From contig JAKRWB010000198.1 in NCBI GenBank assembly GCA_022353185.1, forward strand, positions 1 to 17,551: a stretch of 17,551 nt of DNA, written 5' to 3'. The position numbers and the translations under genes are program-made. This DNA is from ANME-2 cluster archaeon (GTDB lineage: Archaea; Halobacteriota; Methanosarcinia; Methanosarcinales; Methanocomedenaceae). The notes under the pieces were generated by a model. The model was given only the letters and a program-made list of their open reading frames with translations, ran no database searches and had not been told where the DNA came from. This document shows positions 6,202-14,113 of this stretch, piece after piece; position 1 is the stretch's first letter, and each line of letters opens with the position of its first letter.

Positions 6202-8079
6202 CTACCTTCTCAAGAGCACCGCCACCGCAAACACCAACAACAACCCGGCCATTATTGAAAAACCGGGCACTTCCAACCCATCCCCGAAAGGCACATGGGA
6301 TGTAGAGGTAGGTGTAGGACAAATGGTCTTCAACGGGATGGGCGTCCCGGCTGCAACTTCACTGCTCATATTAGAATACGTGGTCAACTGCACGGTGGTC
6401 TTAGCCAGCACTCTTGCATAATTGTATTCCACTATCTGCTGGCTGGGCGATTCCAGTGAATCCGCATACTCATATGCACTCACTGCCAGTATCGGTTCTA
6501 TACCTGCATCCCTTGCCTCTTCTATAGCTATTATGGCAGCATTGGCACTGCGCTCTATCTTGGTATCAATATCGGCATACCCCATCAGGCTGATGGCAGT
6601 ACTGGCCTGAACCATCGCCAGTGAAGAATCGAATATGGCTCCACTGTAATATCCCCTGTCATATTCTATGCGTGCCCGCTCAAGTGAATTGTCAGCCTCG
6701 TTCAACAACCCCAAAAGTCCATGCAATGATTGCGATTCGGTGATAATGGTCTGGGCGTAAGTGACCACTGATGAAGCAGTACCTACATACCAACCTGCGC
6801 GCTCTTTCAATGCGGCATCTGAAGTAATGTGCTCAGTATTTACCAGGGATAGCCACCAATGTACAGTGTCAGCTCTAATGGAGGCCCATGCGAGCGATTC
6901 AATACATCCGACATCTGATTCAGATGAACGTGCATCATCCAGGAACTGTTCTGCCATCACCACCCTGATCTCCGCTGCACCAATACTGTCCACATCCATT
7001 ATCCCCTCTTGCTTGAACCGCTCCAGTTCAAGCCGGCTTTCATTTATCTCCTCGCTCACGTTCATGAAAAGGTCGTTCAGGTAAGATTCGTTGTTGTCTG
7101 ATCGCTCATATTCATCCCACCATTGTATGAACTTCAGGTTCTTAAGCACCATCAGACCGATATTGGTAGCAGCATAATACTGCTCCTTATCATACTCCTC
7201 CTGTCCATTATCCAGCATTTCACGTTGTAATTCCAGGGTACTGTTAAACCTGGGGGATACGTTTTGTGACCCCAGGTACATAAGGTTCGCTTCGTTTAGC
7301 ACTTCTCTTGACAGGGGGCGCAACGTGTCAAGGTATTCAGCTGACCATACGCCCTTTGTGGGTTCTGGCACCTCTATAACGTAGCCGGTCAACAGTTCCA
7401 CCGCCTCCTCGATGTTCACGGCCTCCACGACCTCTACGCCCTGTGCCCTGCCCCGCTTCACCACGTCAACCTCAATGGTCTCTTCCTCAATTGTTACGAA
7501 TGCACCTTCGTGATCGACCTTACTTTCAGTGACAAACACATTGGTCTGACCTTCAGGTACAATAAACAGGGTGGCACCATGCTGGGCAGCAGCATCCAGT
7601 TTATAGGGAATACCTCCCACTGGTCCGATACTGCCGTCCGGATTTATCATACCTGTAATGACCACGCCTTCCTTTAGCGGCAGTTCCTTTATATCTGCAA
7701 TAGCGGCAACCGTTAGAGCAGCACCGGCAGAGGGGCCGGCGATAATAGGGGATGTTACCTCGATTATGAAATAGAAATCATGCTTGCTGGGGTCGATCCC
7801 GGTCACGTCTGATGCCACCAGCGCTGCCATACGGGCCGAACCCTGCATATCCACCTCGGTATAGGGTTGGGTATCAACGAACACGTAACCGTTGCCCTCG
7901 GTAACAAGCACAGTAGCATTGAGCAGGACTCCTGTTTCCCCTTCAAAACTGACGTAAGCGGCAACCATAGGAATTGTCACCGCATCTTCCAGATTTATTG
8001 CAGATACAGGAGCCGCAAGGATAAGTATCAAAAATAGGGCTGTAAAAATCCTCATATAACCAAAGTTTAATGCACTCAT
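6202..8079 (-). CDS. Secreted/anchored Lon-like (S16) serine protease with PGF-CTERM tail
   Basis: A 625-residue protein. It begins with a signal peptide (hydrophobic core around residues 11-26, ending AAPVSA). A Lon-type proteolytic domain follows, with GPSAGAA giving Ser117 and GGIPYK giving Lys160; their 43-residue spacing equals that of the E. coli Lon dyad (679/722). There is no AAA+ domain. The remaining ~400 residues are mainly helical and of unknown function. The C-terminus has a VPGF motif (605-607), one hydrophobic helix and LLRR, which is a PGF-CTERM archaeosortase signal. The protein is thus predicted to act outside the cytoplasmic membrane as an ATP-independent peptidase. ATG 8079 is chosen; ATG 8055 would keep the signal core. 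A palindrome lies 30 bases upstream. Confidence 0.87.
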   Translation of the reverse strand: MSALNFGYMRIFTALFLILILAAPVSAINLEDAVTIPMVAAYVSFEGETGVLLNATVLVTEGNGYVFVDTQPYTEVDMQGSARMAALVASDVTGIDPSKHDFYFIIEVTSPIIAGPSAGAALTVAAIADIKELPLKEGVVITGMINPDGSIGPVGGIPYKLDAAAQHGATLFIVPEGQTNVFVTESKVDHEGAFVTIEEETIEVDVVKRGRAQGVEVVEAVNIEEAVELLTGYVIEVPEPTKGVWSAEYLDTLRPLSREVLNEANLMYLGSQNVSPRFNSTLELQREMLDNGQEEYDKEQYYAATNIGLMVLKNLKFIQWWDEYERSDNNESYLNDLFMNVSEEINESRLELERFKQEGIMDVDSIGAAEIRVVMAEQFLDDARSSESDVGCIESLAWASIRADTVHWWLSLVNTEHITSDAALKERAGWYVGTASSVVTYAQTIITESQSLHGLLGLLNEADNSLERARIEYDRGYYSGAIFDSSLAMVQASTAISLMGYADIDTKIERSANAAIIAIEEARDAGIEPILAVSAYEYADSLESPSQQIVEYNYARVLAKTTVQLTTYSNMSSEVAAGTPIPLKTICPTPTSTSHVPFGDGLEVPGFSIMAGLLLVFAVAVLLRR

Positions 8080-8106
8080 CAGGTCTTACCTTATTTACAT
8101 AAGTCA

Positions 8107-8155
8107 GCGGGATAATGTCCAGGGACATATCCCACTAACAGTGTTGGATAAATCA
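8107..8155 (-). promoter_or_regulatory. Promoter and palindromic operator of the S16 protease gene
   Basis: GGGAT-A-ATGTCC (8109-8120) and GGACATATCCC (8123-8133) are inverted arms with a 2-base centre and a single extra A; AG/CT pairs extend it outward after one mismatch. On the minus strand a TATA-like GATTTATCC (8147-8155) lies about 25 bases upstream of the palindrome, so the palindrome covers the expected transcription start. The tiny centre and lack of a T-run favour a DNA operator over an RNA terminator. Confidence 0.55.
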
Positions 8156-8161
8156 ATACAT

Positions 8162-8818
8162 TTACAGGACTGCGCTCTTGAATGCTTCAAGGCCCATACC
8201 ATCAATGATTCTGCCCAGGCGTTTCTTTTCGCCCCTATCTTTCACAAATTCAATTATCCTATCTACCAGTTTGAGTGCCTCGTCATCATCCAGTCCTTCC
8301 GCGATGAGGTCTGCAATTCTGGGCTTAATACCTGAACTGCCGCCCGCCAGGAGTTTCCAGCCTTTGGCCGTTCCGATAAGCCCGATGTCCTTTATACTGG
8401 ATTCTGCACAGGTGTTCAGGCATCCTGATACTCCCATCTTTAATTTAGAAGGCAGTTCCATGCCGTGATATAACTTGTCCAGTTTCAGGCCAACACCCAC
8501 TGAATCCTGTTGACCACGTTTACAAAACGTAGTTCCGGGACAGATTTTTACACTGCGTACACACAACCCGATGGCTGCGCCCGGGGGCATATCCAGGTCA
8601 GTCCATACGCTGTCAAGGTCCTCTGCTTTTAATCCTACTATGGCCATACGCTGTGCTGAAGTTATCTTGACTGCAGATGCGTTGTATTTTTCGGCCACGT
8701 CAGCAATCTTCCGAAGCGTACTAACATCCATTATACCACCAGGAATGTGGGGGGCTATGGCATAGGTTTCTTTATCTCTCTGTACAATTGCTCCTTTCTC
8801 AGGAATATCATTTGACAT
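8162..8818 (-). CDS. Small siroheme/[4Fe-4S] sulfite-reductase-like protein (alSir/Dsr-LP type)
   Basis: A 218-residue protein of the small nitrite/sulfite reductase class. The siroheme-coupled cluster motif is complete: C93-X5-C99 (CPGTTFC) and C133-X3-C137 (CLNTC), with RGQQDSVGVG following the first half. Residues 1-75 form the ferredoxin-like half-domain (YAIAPHIPGGIMDVSTLRKIADVA). The size of about 23 kDa matches the low-molecular-weight assimilatory-type sulfite reductase (P590) described from Methanosarcina. It has no added ferredoxin domain or partner subunit nearby, so the electron donor and true substrate are unknown. The start is fixed by GGAGGT at 8827-8832. The promoter holds a perfect 15-base palindrome. 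Confidence 0.88.
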   Translation of the reverse strand: MSNDIPEKGAIVQRDKETYAIAPHIPGGIMDVSTLRKIADVAEKYNASAVKITSAQRMAIVGLKAEDLDSVWTDLDMPPGAAIGLCVRSVKICPGTTFCKRGQQDSVGVGLKLDKLYHGMELPSKLKMGVSGCLNTCAESSIKDIGLIGTAKGWKLLAGGSSGIKPRIADLIAEGLDDDEALKLVDRIIEFVKDRGEKKRLGRIIDGMGLEAFKSAVL

Positions 8819-8835
8819 TATTTTTAACCTCCAGC

Positions 8836-8850
8836 AACAGTATTACTGTT
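8836..8850 (-). promoter_or_regulatory. 15-bp palindrome in the sulfite-reductase-like gene promoter
   Basis: AACAGTA-T-TACTGTT is a perfect 7-bp inverted repeat around one base, lying just upstream of the SD and start (8818). A TATA-like ATATTACCTATA (minus strand, 8851-8862) abuts it. The position suits a repressor site. Confidence 0.5.
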
Positions 8851-8988
8851 TATAGGTAATATGATTTCTGCTATTTGAAGACGTGTTATGATTACTTTCA
8901 CCCCGCTCTGGTTAAGTATATCTACCATCCAAATAATCTACATATTGTCTCCCTAACAAGAACAAACTGGAGGCTTGAGGAATCAGAA

Positions 8989-10230
8989 ATGATAAAAGAA
9001 ACAGCAAAGCAGATTGAACAGCGTTTTAGCCAGATGGGATTCAATATACCCATCAGTGAGATTGAAAGCAGACTTGAGAAACTTGTGAACGAGTTCAAAG
9101 TCCCGCCTGAAGAGGCACGCAGAAGTGTTGTGAACTATTTTTTGAAGGAATACAACATCCCTCGTGGAGATTTCTATATCCAGCAGGGTGAAGTACCTAC
9201 CATAAAAGTAAGTGACATAACAACTGAAGGGAAGTGGATCAATATCTCTGCTAAAGTGGTACAGTTATGGGATAACACCCATGAGAGTATCGATCAGGTA
9301 GGATTGATCGGAGATGAAACAGGGACAATAAAATTCAATAAATGGGCAAAGGCAGAACTACCTCCACTGGAGGAAGGAAAATGTTACCAATTCAAGAACG
9401 TAGTCACTAACAGCTTCCAGGAAAGGTTTCAGATTAACTTTAACAGAACCAGCCAGATAGAAGAAATACAGGAAGATATCGAGGTAAGTACCCAGCAGAG
9501 TGAAGCACCTACCGTAAAAGTAAGTGACATAACAACTGAAGGGAAATGGATCAACATCTCTGTCAAAGTGGCACAAATATGGGATAACACCCATGAGAGT
9601 ATCGATCAGGTAGGATTGGTCGGAGATGAAACAGGGATAATAAAATTCAATAAATGGGCAAAGGCAGAACTACCTCCACTGGAGGAGGGAAAAAGCTACC
9701 AATTCAAGAACGTAGTCACTGACAGCTATCAGGAAAGGTTCCAGATTAATTTTAACAGGACCAGCCAGATTGAAGAGATTCAGGAGGATATCGAGATTGG
9801 TACCCAGGAAGTGGAGTTCTCGGGTGTTATGGTAGATATCCAGGCCGGTTCAGGTTTAATAAAACGGTGCACTGAATGTAACCGTGCTCTTATCAAAGGG
9901 GTATGCGGTGAACACGGCAAAGTGGAAGGGACCTATGACCTGAGGATTAAGGCGGTGATAGATGATGGTGTATCTGTACAGGATGCACTAATCAACCGCG
10001 AAGTTACAGAGCAGCTTACCGGAATTACCCTGGACGATGCCAAACAGATGGCCACTAAAGAACTTGACCAGGAAGTAGTGCTCATAAAGATAAAAGAAGG
10101 CTTATTGGGTAAATATTATTCTATTAAAGGCCCAAGGCTTGATCGATATATCCTGGTTGAGCAGATTTCACCGATCCCACCGATGGAAGCGGGTAAGGTT
10201 GCTGCTCTGTTAACCCAGCTGGAGGCCTGA
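8989..10230 (+). CDS. Replication protein A (single-stranded DNA-binding), RPA2/3 type
   Basis: A 413-residue archaeal RPA. A helical N-terminal region (residues 1-60) is followed by two OB-fold units (about 68-171 and 172-275). A C-terminal region carries a zinc finger (CTECN...VCGEH, C-X2-C-X8-C-X2-H from residue 294) and a last OB-like segment. The protein coats single-stranded DNA in replication and repair. The two OB units are almost identical, 90 of 104 residues by my count, and are carried on an exact 312-bp register. The start at ATG 8989 is supported by GAGG at 8977-8980 (and GGAGG at 8969-8973); the longer frame from 8875 has no family support. The stop is 3 bases before the next gene, so the two are co-transcribed. 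Confidence 0.92.
   Translation: MIKETAKQIEQRFSQMGFNIPISEIESRLEKLVNEFKVPPEEARRSVVNYFLKEYNIPRGDFYIQQGEVPTIKVSDITTEGKWINISAKVVQLWDNTHESIDQVGLIGDETGTIKFNKWAKAELPPLEEGKCYQFKNVVTNSFQERFQINFNRTSQIEEIQEDIEVSTQQSEAPTVKVSDITTEGKWINISVKVAQIWDNTHESIDQVGLVGDETGIIKFNKWAKAELPPLEEGKSYQFKNVVTDSYQERFQINFNRTSQIEEIQEDIEIGTQEVEFSGVMVDIQAGSGLIKRCTECNRALIKGVCGEHGKVEGTYDLRIKAVIDDGVSVQDALINREVTEQLTGITLDDAKQMATKELDQEVVLIKIKEGLLGKYYSIKGPRLDRYILVEQISPIPPMEAGKVAALLTQLEA
9182..9805 (+). repeat. Tandem in-frame duplication of the OB-fold unit (2 x 312 bp)
   Basis: Unit 1 (about 9182-9493) and unit 2 (about 9494-9805) align with no gaps at an offset of exactly 312 bp (104 codons). Boundary sequences CCAGCAGGGTGAAG and CCAGCAGAGTGAAG match. 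Fourteen residue differences were counted, mostly conservative (V/A, I/V, L/I). Confidence 0.9.
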
Positions 10231-10233
10231 ACA

Positions 10234-10800
10234 ATGGCATCACAATACTCAAGGGAAGTTGCACATAGAGTGTTTGCACAGGAGTTCAGGGATTCCGATT
10301 TGTCCTTCAAGGACAGCAATGACCAGTATTCACCCCAGTATCTCTTAACACCCACCGGCGCAAAGATAAACCGGATGTTCATCGTGGGTACGCTGACAGA
10401 GAAGGAGGATATCGGAACCGATGCAGAATACTGGCGGGCCCGTGTGGTAGACCCTACTGGTGCGTTTATCATATATGCCGGACAGTACCAGCCCGAAGCT
10501 GCCAGGGCCATAGCGGAAATGGAGGCACCTGCGTATATTGCCATAGTGGGTAAGCCCAGTACTTTCCAGACCGAAGATGGCACCGTCCTTACCTCGGTAA
10601 GACCGGAAAGTGTGCATGTAGTGGATGAAGCAACCCGGGAGCGCTGGGTGGTGGAGACTGCACAGCGCACAATGGAGCGCATCAATAACTTAAACAGCAA
10701 CAATCCAGATGCATTAAAGGCTATGGAGCACTATAACACTGATGTTTCAGTGTACAAGCAGATGCTGGTGGATGCATTAAAAGAAAGCACGCAGGATTAA
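10234..10800 (+). CDS. RPA-associated protein (COG3390)
   Basis: A 188-residue protein of the archaeal RPA-associated family. It has an OB-fold core with characteristic INRMFIVGTLTEKEDIG, EYWRARVVDPTGAF and IYAGQYQPEAAR segments, followed by APAYIAIVGKPSTFQTEDG. A helical C-terminus (AQRTMERINNLN onward) closes it. The family is always found beside RPA genes and is thought to form part of the RPA complex, as in haloarchaeal Rpap proteins. GGAGG at 10221-10225 lies inside the end of the RPA gene, and the start is 3 bases after its stop, so translation is coupled. A strong terminator follows. Confidence 0.9.
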   Translation: MASQYSREVAHRVFAQEFRDSDLSFKDSNDQYSPQYLLTPTGAKINRMFIVGTLTEKEDIGTDAEYWRARVVDPTGAFIIYAGQYQPEAARAIAEMEAPAYIAIVGKPSTFQTEDGTVLTSVRPESVHVVDEATRERWVVETAQRTMERINNLNSNNPDALKAMEHYNTDVSVYKQMLVDALKESTQD

Positions 10801-10813
10801 TACATAACATACA

Positions 10814-10843
10814 GGGGCTACTTGCCCCATTTCTTTTTTTTTT
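10814..10843 (+). terminator. Terminator after the RPA operon
   Basis: GGGGC (10814-10818), loop TACTT and GCCCC (10824-10828) form a short GC stem, followed by a T-tract of about 13 bases interrupted by one C (10830-10843). Confidence 0.85.
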
Positions 10844-10856
10844 CGACAAAAGCATT

Positions 10857-10896
10857 TATGCTTAAATAGTCCTTTATACAATCTCTTAGTGGTGAT
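10857..10896 (+). promoter_or_regulatory. Promoter and SD of enolase
   Basis: A TATA-like TTATGCTTAAATAG (10857-10870) lies about 30 bases before the start. GGTGAT at 10891-10896 pairs with the 16S tail and fixes the GTG start at 10900. Confidence 0.5.
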
Positions 10897-10899
10897 ATT

Positions 10900-12171
10900 G
10901 TGGTTTTTGAGATCGAAAAAGTATATGCACGAGAGATACTGGATTCCAGAGGAAATCCAACCGTAGAAGTTGATGTATCAACTTATTGTAGCGATACCAG
11001 GTTAAGGGGTTTTGGACGGGCCAGTGTTCCCAGTGGTGCATCTACCGGTGCGAATGAAGCAATTGAAATGCGTGACAAAGATAAACGCTACCTTGGCAAG
11101 GGAGTACTTACAGCTGTTCATAACGTAAACGCCCTACTGGGTCCCGAGATAATGGGAATGGAAGTACGGCGTCAGCGGGAAATCGACCTGATGATGATTG
11201 AACTGGACGGCACTGAGAATAAGTCCAGCCTGGGCGCCAATGCCATCCTGGGTGTAAGTCTGGCAGTGGCCCGTGCGGCAGCTGATTCATTTAACATACC
11301 ACTCTATCAGTACCTTGGAGGTACAAATTCATTCACCTTACCGGTTCCAACCCTCAATATCATAAACGGTGGACAGCATGCCGGCAATGACCTTTCAATC
11401 CAGGAATTCATGATACAGCCAAAAGGAGCAGAGACTTTTCGCGAAGGGTTAAGATGGGCAGCAGAGACCTATCATGCACTGGGTGTTATCCTCAAGGATA
11501 AATACGGCTCAAGCGCTACGAACGTAGGTTACGAAGGTGGGTATGCCCCGCCATTGAGTATTACAGCAGATGCCATGGAAGCCATAACGGATGCCATTGA
11601 GATGGCAGGATATACCGAAGATGATATCACCATTGGTGTTGACGCTGCAGCTTCATCATTCTATAAAGATGGGAAATACGACATTGATGGGGAGCAACTA
11701 AACGCAGGCGAACTGGTTGATTATTATCTTGACCTGGTGAACACATATCCTATCTACTTAATCGAAGATGCCTTCGAAGAAGAAGCGTTCGTAGATTTTG
11801 CAACCCTTACTGAGGAACTTCCTAATACAATAATTGTTGGAGATGACCTTTTCGTTACCAATGTAAAGCGTCTTAATATGGGAATTGAAATGGGAGCATG
11901 TAACTCATTATTGCTTAAGGTTAACCAGATAGGCAGCCTGAGTGAAGCCTTTGATGCCGCAACCACTGCACACCGCAACGGTTACAGTGTAGTTGTAAGT
12001 CATCGTTCAGCAGAGACTGAGGATAGTATGATAGCTGACATCTCTGTGGCACTGGGTGCGGAACTTATCAAGACCGGGGCACCTGCCAGAAGTGAACGCA
12101 CAGGTAAATACAACCAGCTTATGCGCATTGAAGAAGAGCTGGGTGAAGCAGCCCATTATATGAGAATCTGA
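10900..12171 (+). CDS. eno: Enolase (phosphopyruvate hydratase)
   Basis: A 423-residue enolase that interconverts 2-phosphoglycerate and phosphoenolpyruvate in glycolysis and gluconeogenesis. Motifs appear in order: [24 protein letters not shown] (substrate loop), [16 protein letters not shown] (active-site His and Glu), [11 protein letters not shown] (acid/base Glu), [14 protein letters not shown] (Mg Asp), [11 protein letters not shown] (Mg Glu), VGDDLFVTN (Mg Asp), LLKVNQIGS (catalytic Lys) and [16 protein letters not shown] and SAETED differ from the bacterial DEGGF and SGETED, but as I recall they are usual in Methanosarcinales enolases. The GTG start has an SD at 10891-10896. It has its own promoter after the RPA terminator and is convergent with the DUF1614 gene. 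Confidence 0.96.
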   Translation: MVFEIEKVYAREILDSRGNPTVEVDVSTYCSDTRLRGFGRASVPSGASTGANEAIEMRDKDKRYLGKGVLTAVHNVNALLGPEIMGMEVRRQREIDLMMIELDGTENKSSLGANAILGVSLAVARAAADSFNIPLYQYLGGTNSFTLPVPTLNIINGGQHAGNDLSIQEFMIQPKGAETFREGLRWAAETYHALGVILKDKYGSSATNVGYEGGYAPPLSITADAMEAITDAIEMAGYTEDDITIGVDAAASSFYKDGKYDIDGEQLNAGELVDYYLDLVNTYPIYLIEDAFEEEAFVDFATLTEELPNTIIVGDDLFVTNVKRLNMGIEMGACNSLLLKVNQIGSLSEAFDAATTAHRNGYSVVVSHRSAETEDSMIADISVALGAELIKTGAPARSERTGKYNQLMRIEEELGEAAHYMRI

Positions 12172-12202
12172 TATTTTACTTCTATTCTGGTGATTCAGGT
12201 AC

Positions 12203-12901
12203 CTACATGGAAAAATAAGACAGTAGAACTGCAATTATTACTGTAATGTATATTGCCCTGAAACTACCAACCCCGCCCAGATTAATATGTGCACTGCCAT
12301 CGGTTTGTTCAGTTATATTGAACAATGACAGGCCAACACCCAACATGATGCCAAATACACCTGAAACAAGTACCACGGTGGAAGCATTGCCAGGATCGAG
12401 TATCAGGGCGAATGGAATTGGGAGCAAACCTATGTAATCAGGTATGACCATACCTATACCGGATTTGAATTCAGTTAACAGGTGGGTGGCTATCACAACT
12501 ATCAGCATAATCTCTAAAGCTGCGAAACCCGGATTGTTAATTACTGCATATATTGAAAACAGAAGCGGTAAAATGAAACCACCCACGTTTAATGTAATCC
12601 GGGTATTAAATACCAATTCATCACCGATATCAAACTCCTCTTCAAGCGGTACCGAATAGAACTCACCCAGCAGTTGGACTTTCTCTTCAGAAAAATCAGG
12701 TTTCTTTGTCCTCATACGGTAGATGGGTATCTCTGTGGATGAAAACACCAGCATGCCTGCCAGTAATAAAAATAACACGATGGGGTGTATGTTCCACTGG
12801 CTGCAAAGTACATTGGTGTAAATTAGGTAGAATATAGGCAAAAGTATTAGACCGAACAGTCCGAACATTTGCATATCCTGCCTTGATATCATTCCCCTCA
12901 T
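12203..12901 (-). CDS. DUF1614 family membrane protein
   Basis: A 232-residue polytopic membrane protein. Hydrophobic segments occur near residues 12-30, 40-55, 105-120, 128-142, 155-170, 178-195 and 212-230. DUF1614 signatures include SSTEIPIYRM near residue 55, TLNVGGFILPLLFSIY, GMVIPDYIGLLPIPFAL and SAHINLGGVGSFRAI. The family is archaeal and bacterial with no known function. GAGGT lies about 9 bases before ATG 12901, which I prefer over the internal ATG 12892. It is divergent from pspA across a 228-base AT-rich gap, so it may be co-controlled with the envelope genes, but that is inference. Confidence 0.78.
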   Translation of the reverse strand: MRGMISRQDMQMFGLFGLILLPIFYLIYTNVLCSQWNIHPIVLFLLLAGMLVFSSTEIPIYRMRTKKPDFSEEKVQLLGEFYSVPLEEEFDIGDELVFNTRITLNVGGFILPLLFSIYAVINNPGFAALEIMLIVVIATHLLTEFKSGIGMVIPDYIGLLPIPFALILDPGNASTVVLVSGVFGIMLGVGLSLFNITEQTDGSAHINLGGVGSFRAIYITVIIAVLLSYFSM

Positions 12902-13129
12902 AAGATTCTACCTCTATGTTAAATATTCTTTTAGATTGTTGGAGAAGTTAATAAACCTGATTGTTTTATTTTATTTTATTTTATTCCATTTCGTTAAATA
13001 GATAAATGGCTATTATTTATATTGTTTTACAATCAATGGTATAAATTAGGTATTACAAAAGTAAATAGAAATGTAATTCAAATACTGGAAAGATATAATG
13101 AATATTATCAAAATCAAGGAGATATTAAT
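12902..13129. promoter_or_regulatory. AT-rich divergent promoter region, DUF1614 / pspA
   Basis: This 228-base gap contains four perfect TTTTA units (12964-12983). On the plus strand a TATA-like TTATTTATATTG (13014-13025) could drive pspA with a leader of about 90 bases. A small hairpin ATTGT-TTT-ACAAT (13021-13033) overlaps it. On the minus strand the TAAAA repeat itself lies at promoter distance from DUF1614. An SD, AAGGAGAT (13116-13123), precedes pspA. Confidence 0.45.
12964..12985. repeat. (TTTTA)4 pentanucleotide tract
   Basis: Four perfect tandem TTTTA units followed by TT lie within the divergent promoter region between the DUF1614 and pspA genes. Confidence 0.85.
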
Positions 13130-13828
13130 ATGGGATTATTGAATCGAATGGGGACTGTAGTAAAAGCAAAAATGAATAAAATGATGGATAAGATGGAAGA
13201 CCCAAGGGAAACCCTGGATTACTCTTACCAGAAACAGCTTGAATTGTTGCAGAATGTTAAGCGGGGCATAGCCGAAGTAACCACTTCCAAGAAACGGCTT
13301 GAACTGCAAAAGGCAAAACTGAACCAAAATATTGATAAGCTGAACAGCCAGGCCCGGGATGCCGTCAAAGCCGGCAGGGAAGACCTGGCACGCCTTGCAC
13401 TGGAAAGAAAGGGGGGTCTGATGTCACAGATCCAGTCCCTTGAACAGCAGATAGCAGATTTGAACAGGGAACAGGAAAAGCTCCAGGCCACTGAAAAAAG
13501 ACTGTCTGCCAAGGTCGAATCCTTCAGGACAAAGAAAGAAACCATCAAAGCTCAGTACTCTGCAGCAGAAGCCCAGGTCAAGATCACCGAATCTATAACT
13601 GGCATCAGCGAAGAGATGGCAGATGTGGGCCTGGCTGTCCAGAGGGCAGAGGAGAAGACACAGAACATGAAGGCACGTTCGTCTGCACTGGATGAACTGC
13701 TGGAACAGGGTACGCTGGAAGATTTTACCGGTGGAGAGGATGATATTGAAAGGGAGCTTGCAAAGATAAGTGCCACCAGTAATATAGAATCCGAGCTTGC
13801 ATCTTTAAAGGATGAGGTGGGAAAATGA
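13130..13828 (+). CDS. pspA: PspA/VIPP1-family membrane-remodelling protein
   Basis: A 232-residue PspA/IM30 (ESCRT-III-like) protein. An amphipathic N-terminal helix (MGLLNRMGTVVKAKMNKMMD) is followed by EDPRETLDYSYQKQLELL, a family hallmark. Long coiled coils then run to about residue 180, and the tail is acidic (LEDFTGGEDDIERELAKI). It should polymerise on stressed membranes to preserve integrity. ATG 13130 is chosen because of the SD GGAG at 13118-13121 and because family proteins begin with this amphipathic helix; the upstream frame to 13022 is AT-rich leader. Its stop overlaps the start of pspAA by four bases (ATGA), so the two are translationally coupled. It meets htpX-pspAB convergently. 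Confidence 0.93.
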   Translation: MGLLNRMGTVVKAKMNKMMDKMEDPRETLDYSYQKQLELLQNVKRGIAEVTTSKKRLELQKAKLNQNIDKLNSQARDAVKAGREDLARLALERKGGLMSQIQSLEQQIADLNREQEKLQATEKRLSAKVESFRTKKETIKAQYSAAEAQVKITESITGISEEMADVGLAVQRAEEKTQNMKARSSALDELLEQGTLEDFTGGEDDIERELAKISATSNIESELASLKDEVGK

Positions 13829-14103
13829 TTGTCAGGATAATGGGTGGGGGACAGTTTCAGGTACCCAGCAGTTTGCTGGACGAACTGAATGTAATTGACA
13901 ACAAGATAGTGGATCACGTAGCAAAAGAAAATGAAAGCGACTTCAAGAAGGAGCTAAGTAATCTAATTGCTGCGATAAAAGAAAATGGGACGCCCATAGA
14001 TGATGCAGATATTGTGGAATCCGACATCATTGTGCCACCTGAAGACCTGACACTGGAAGAAGCTGCCGGGATTTTCAGCGGGGACGGGCTTATCGAAGAT
14101 TAA
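13825..14103 (+). CDS. pspAA: PspA-associated protein PspAA
   Basis: A 92-residue protein of the PspAA domain family: MIVRIMGGGQFQVP at the N-terminus, LDELNVIDNKIVD, then a helical segment (FKKELSNLIAAIKENG) and a DIIVPPEDLTLEEAAGIFS tail. It is encoded directly after pspA with a 4-base ATGA overlap, which is the usual arrangement of this partner. It has no membrane segment and is acidic at the C-terminus; it probably binds or controls PspA. A hairpin terminator for this transcript lies 18 bases past the stop, inside the 3' end of the opposing pspAB gene. Confidence 0.85.
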   Translation: MIVRIMGGGQFQVPSSLLDELNVIDNKIVDHVAKENESDFKKELSNLIAAIKENGTPIDDADIVESDIIVPPEDLTLEEAAGIFSGDGLIED

Positions 14104-14113
14104 TAAGGTCTAA

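Noticed and set aside
8875..8988. N-terminal extension of RPA from 8875
   Set aside because: The extra 38 residues have no RPA similarity and overlap the divergent promoter region; good SD sites precede ATG 8989.
10900..12171. Apparent loss of canonical enolase residues (YEGGY for DEGGF, SAETED for SGETED)
   Set aside because: As I recall, Methanosarcinales enolases carry these same variants, and all metal and catalytic residues are present, so it is not a degenerate paralogue.
13021..13033. Hairpin ATTGT-TTT-ACAAT before pspA as a terminator
   Set aside because: It is short, AT-only apart from two G/C positions, and lies upstream of both divergent genes where no transcript should end.
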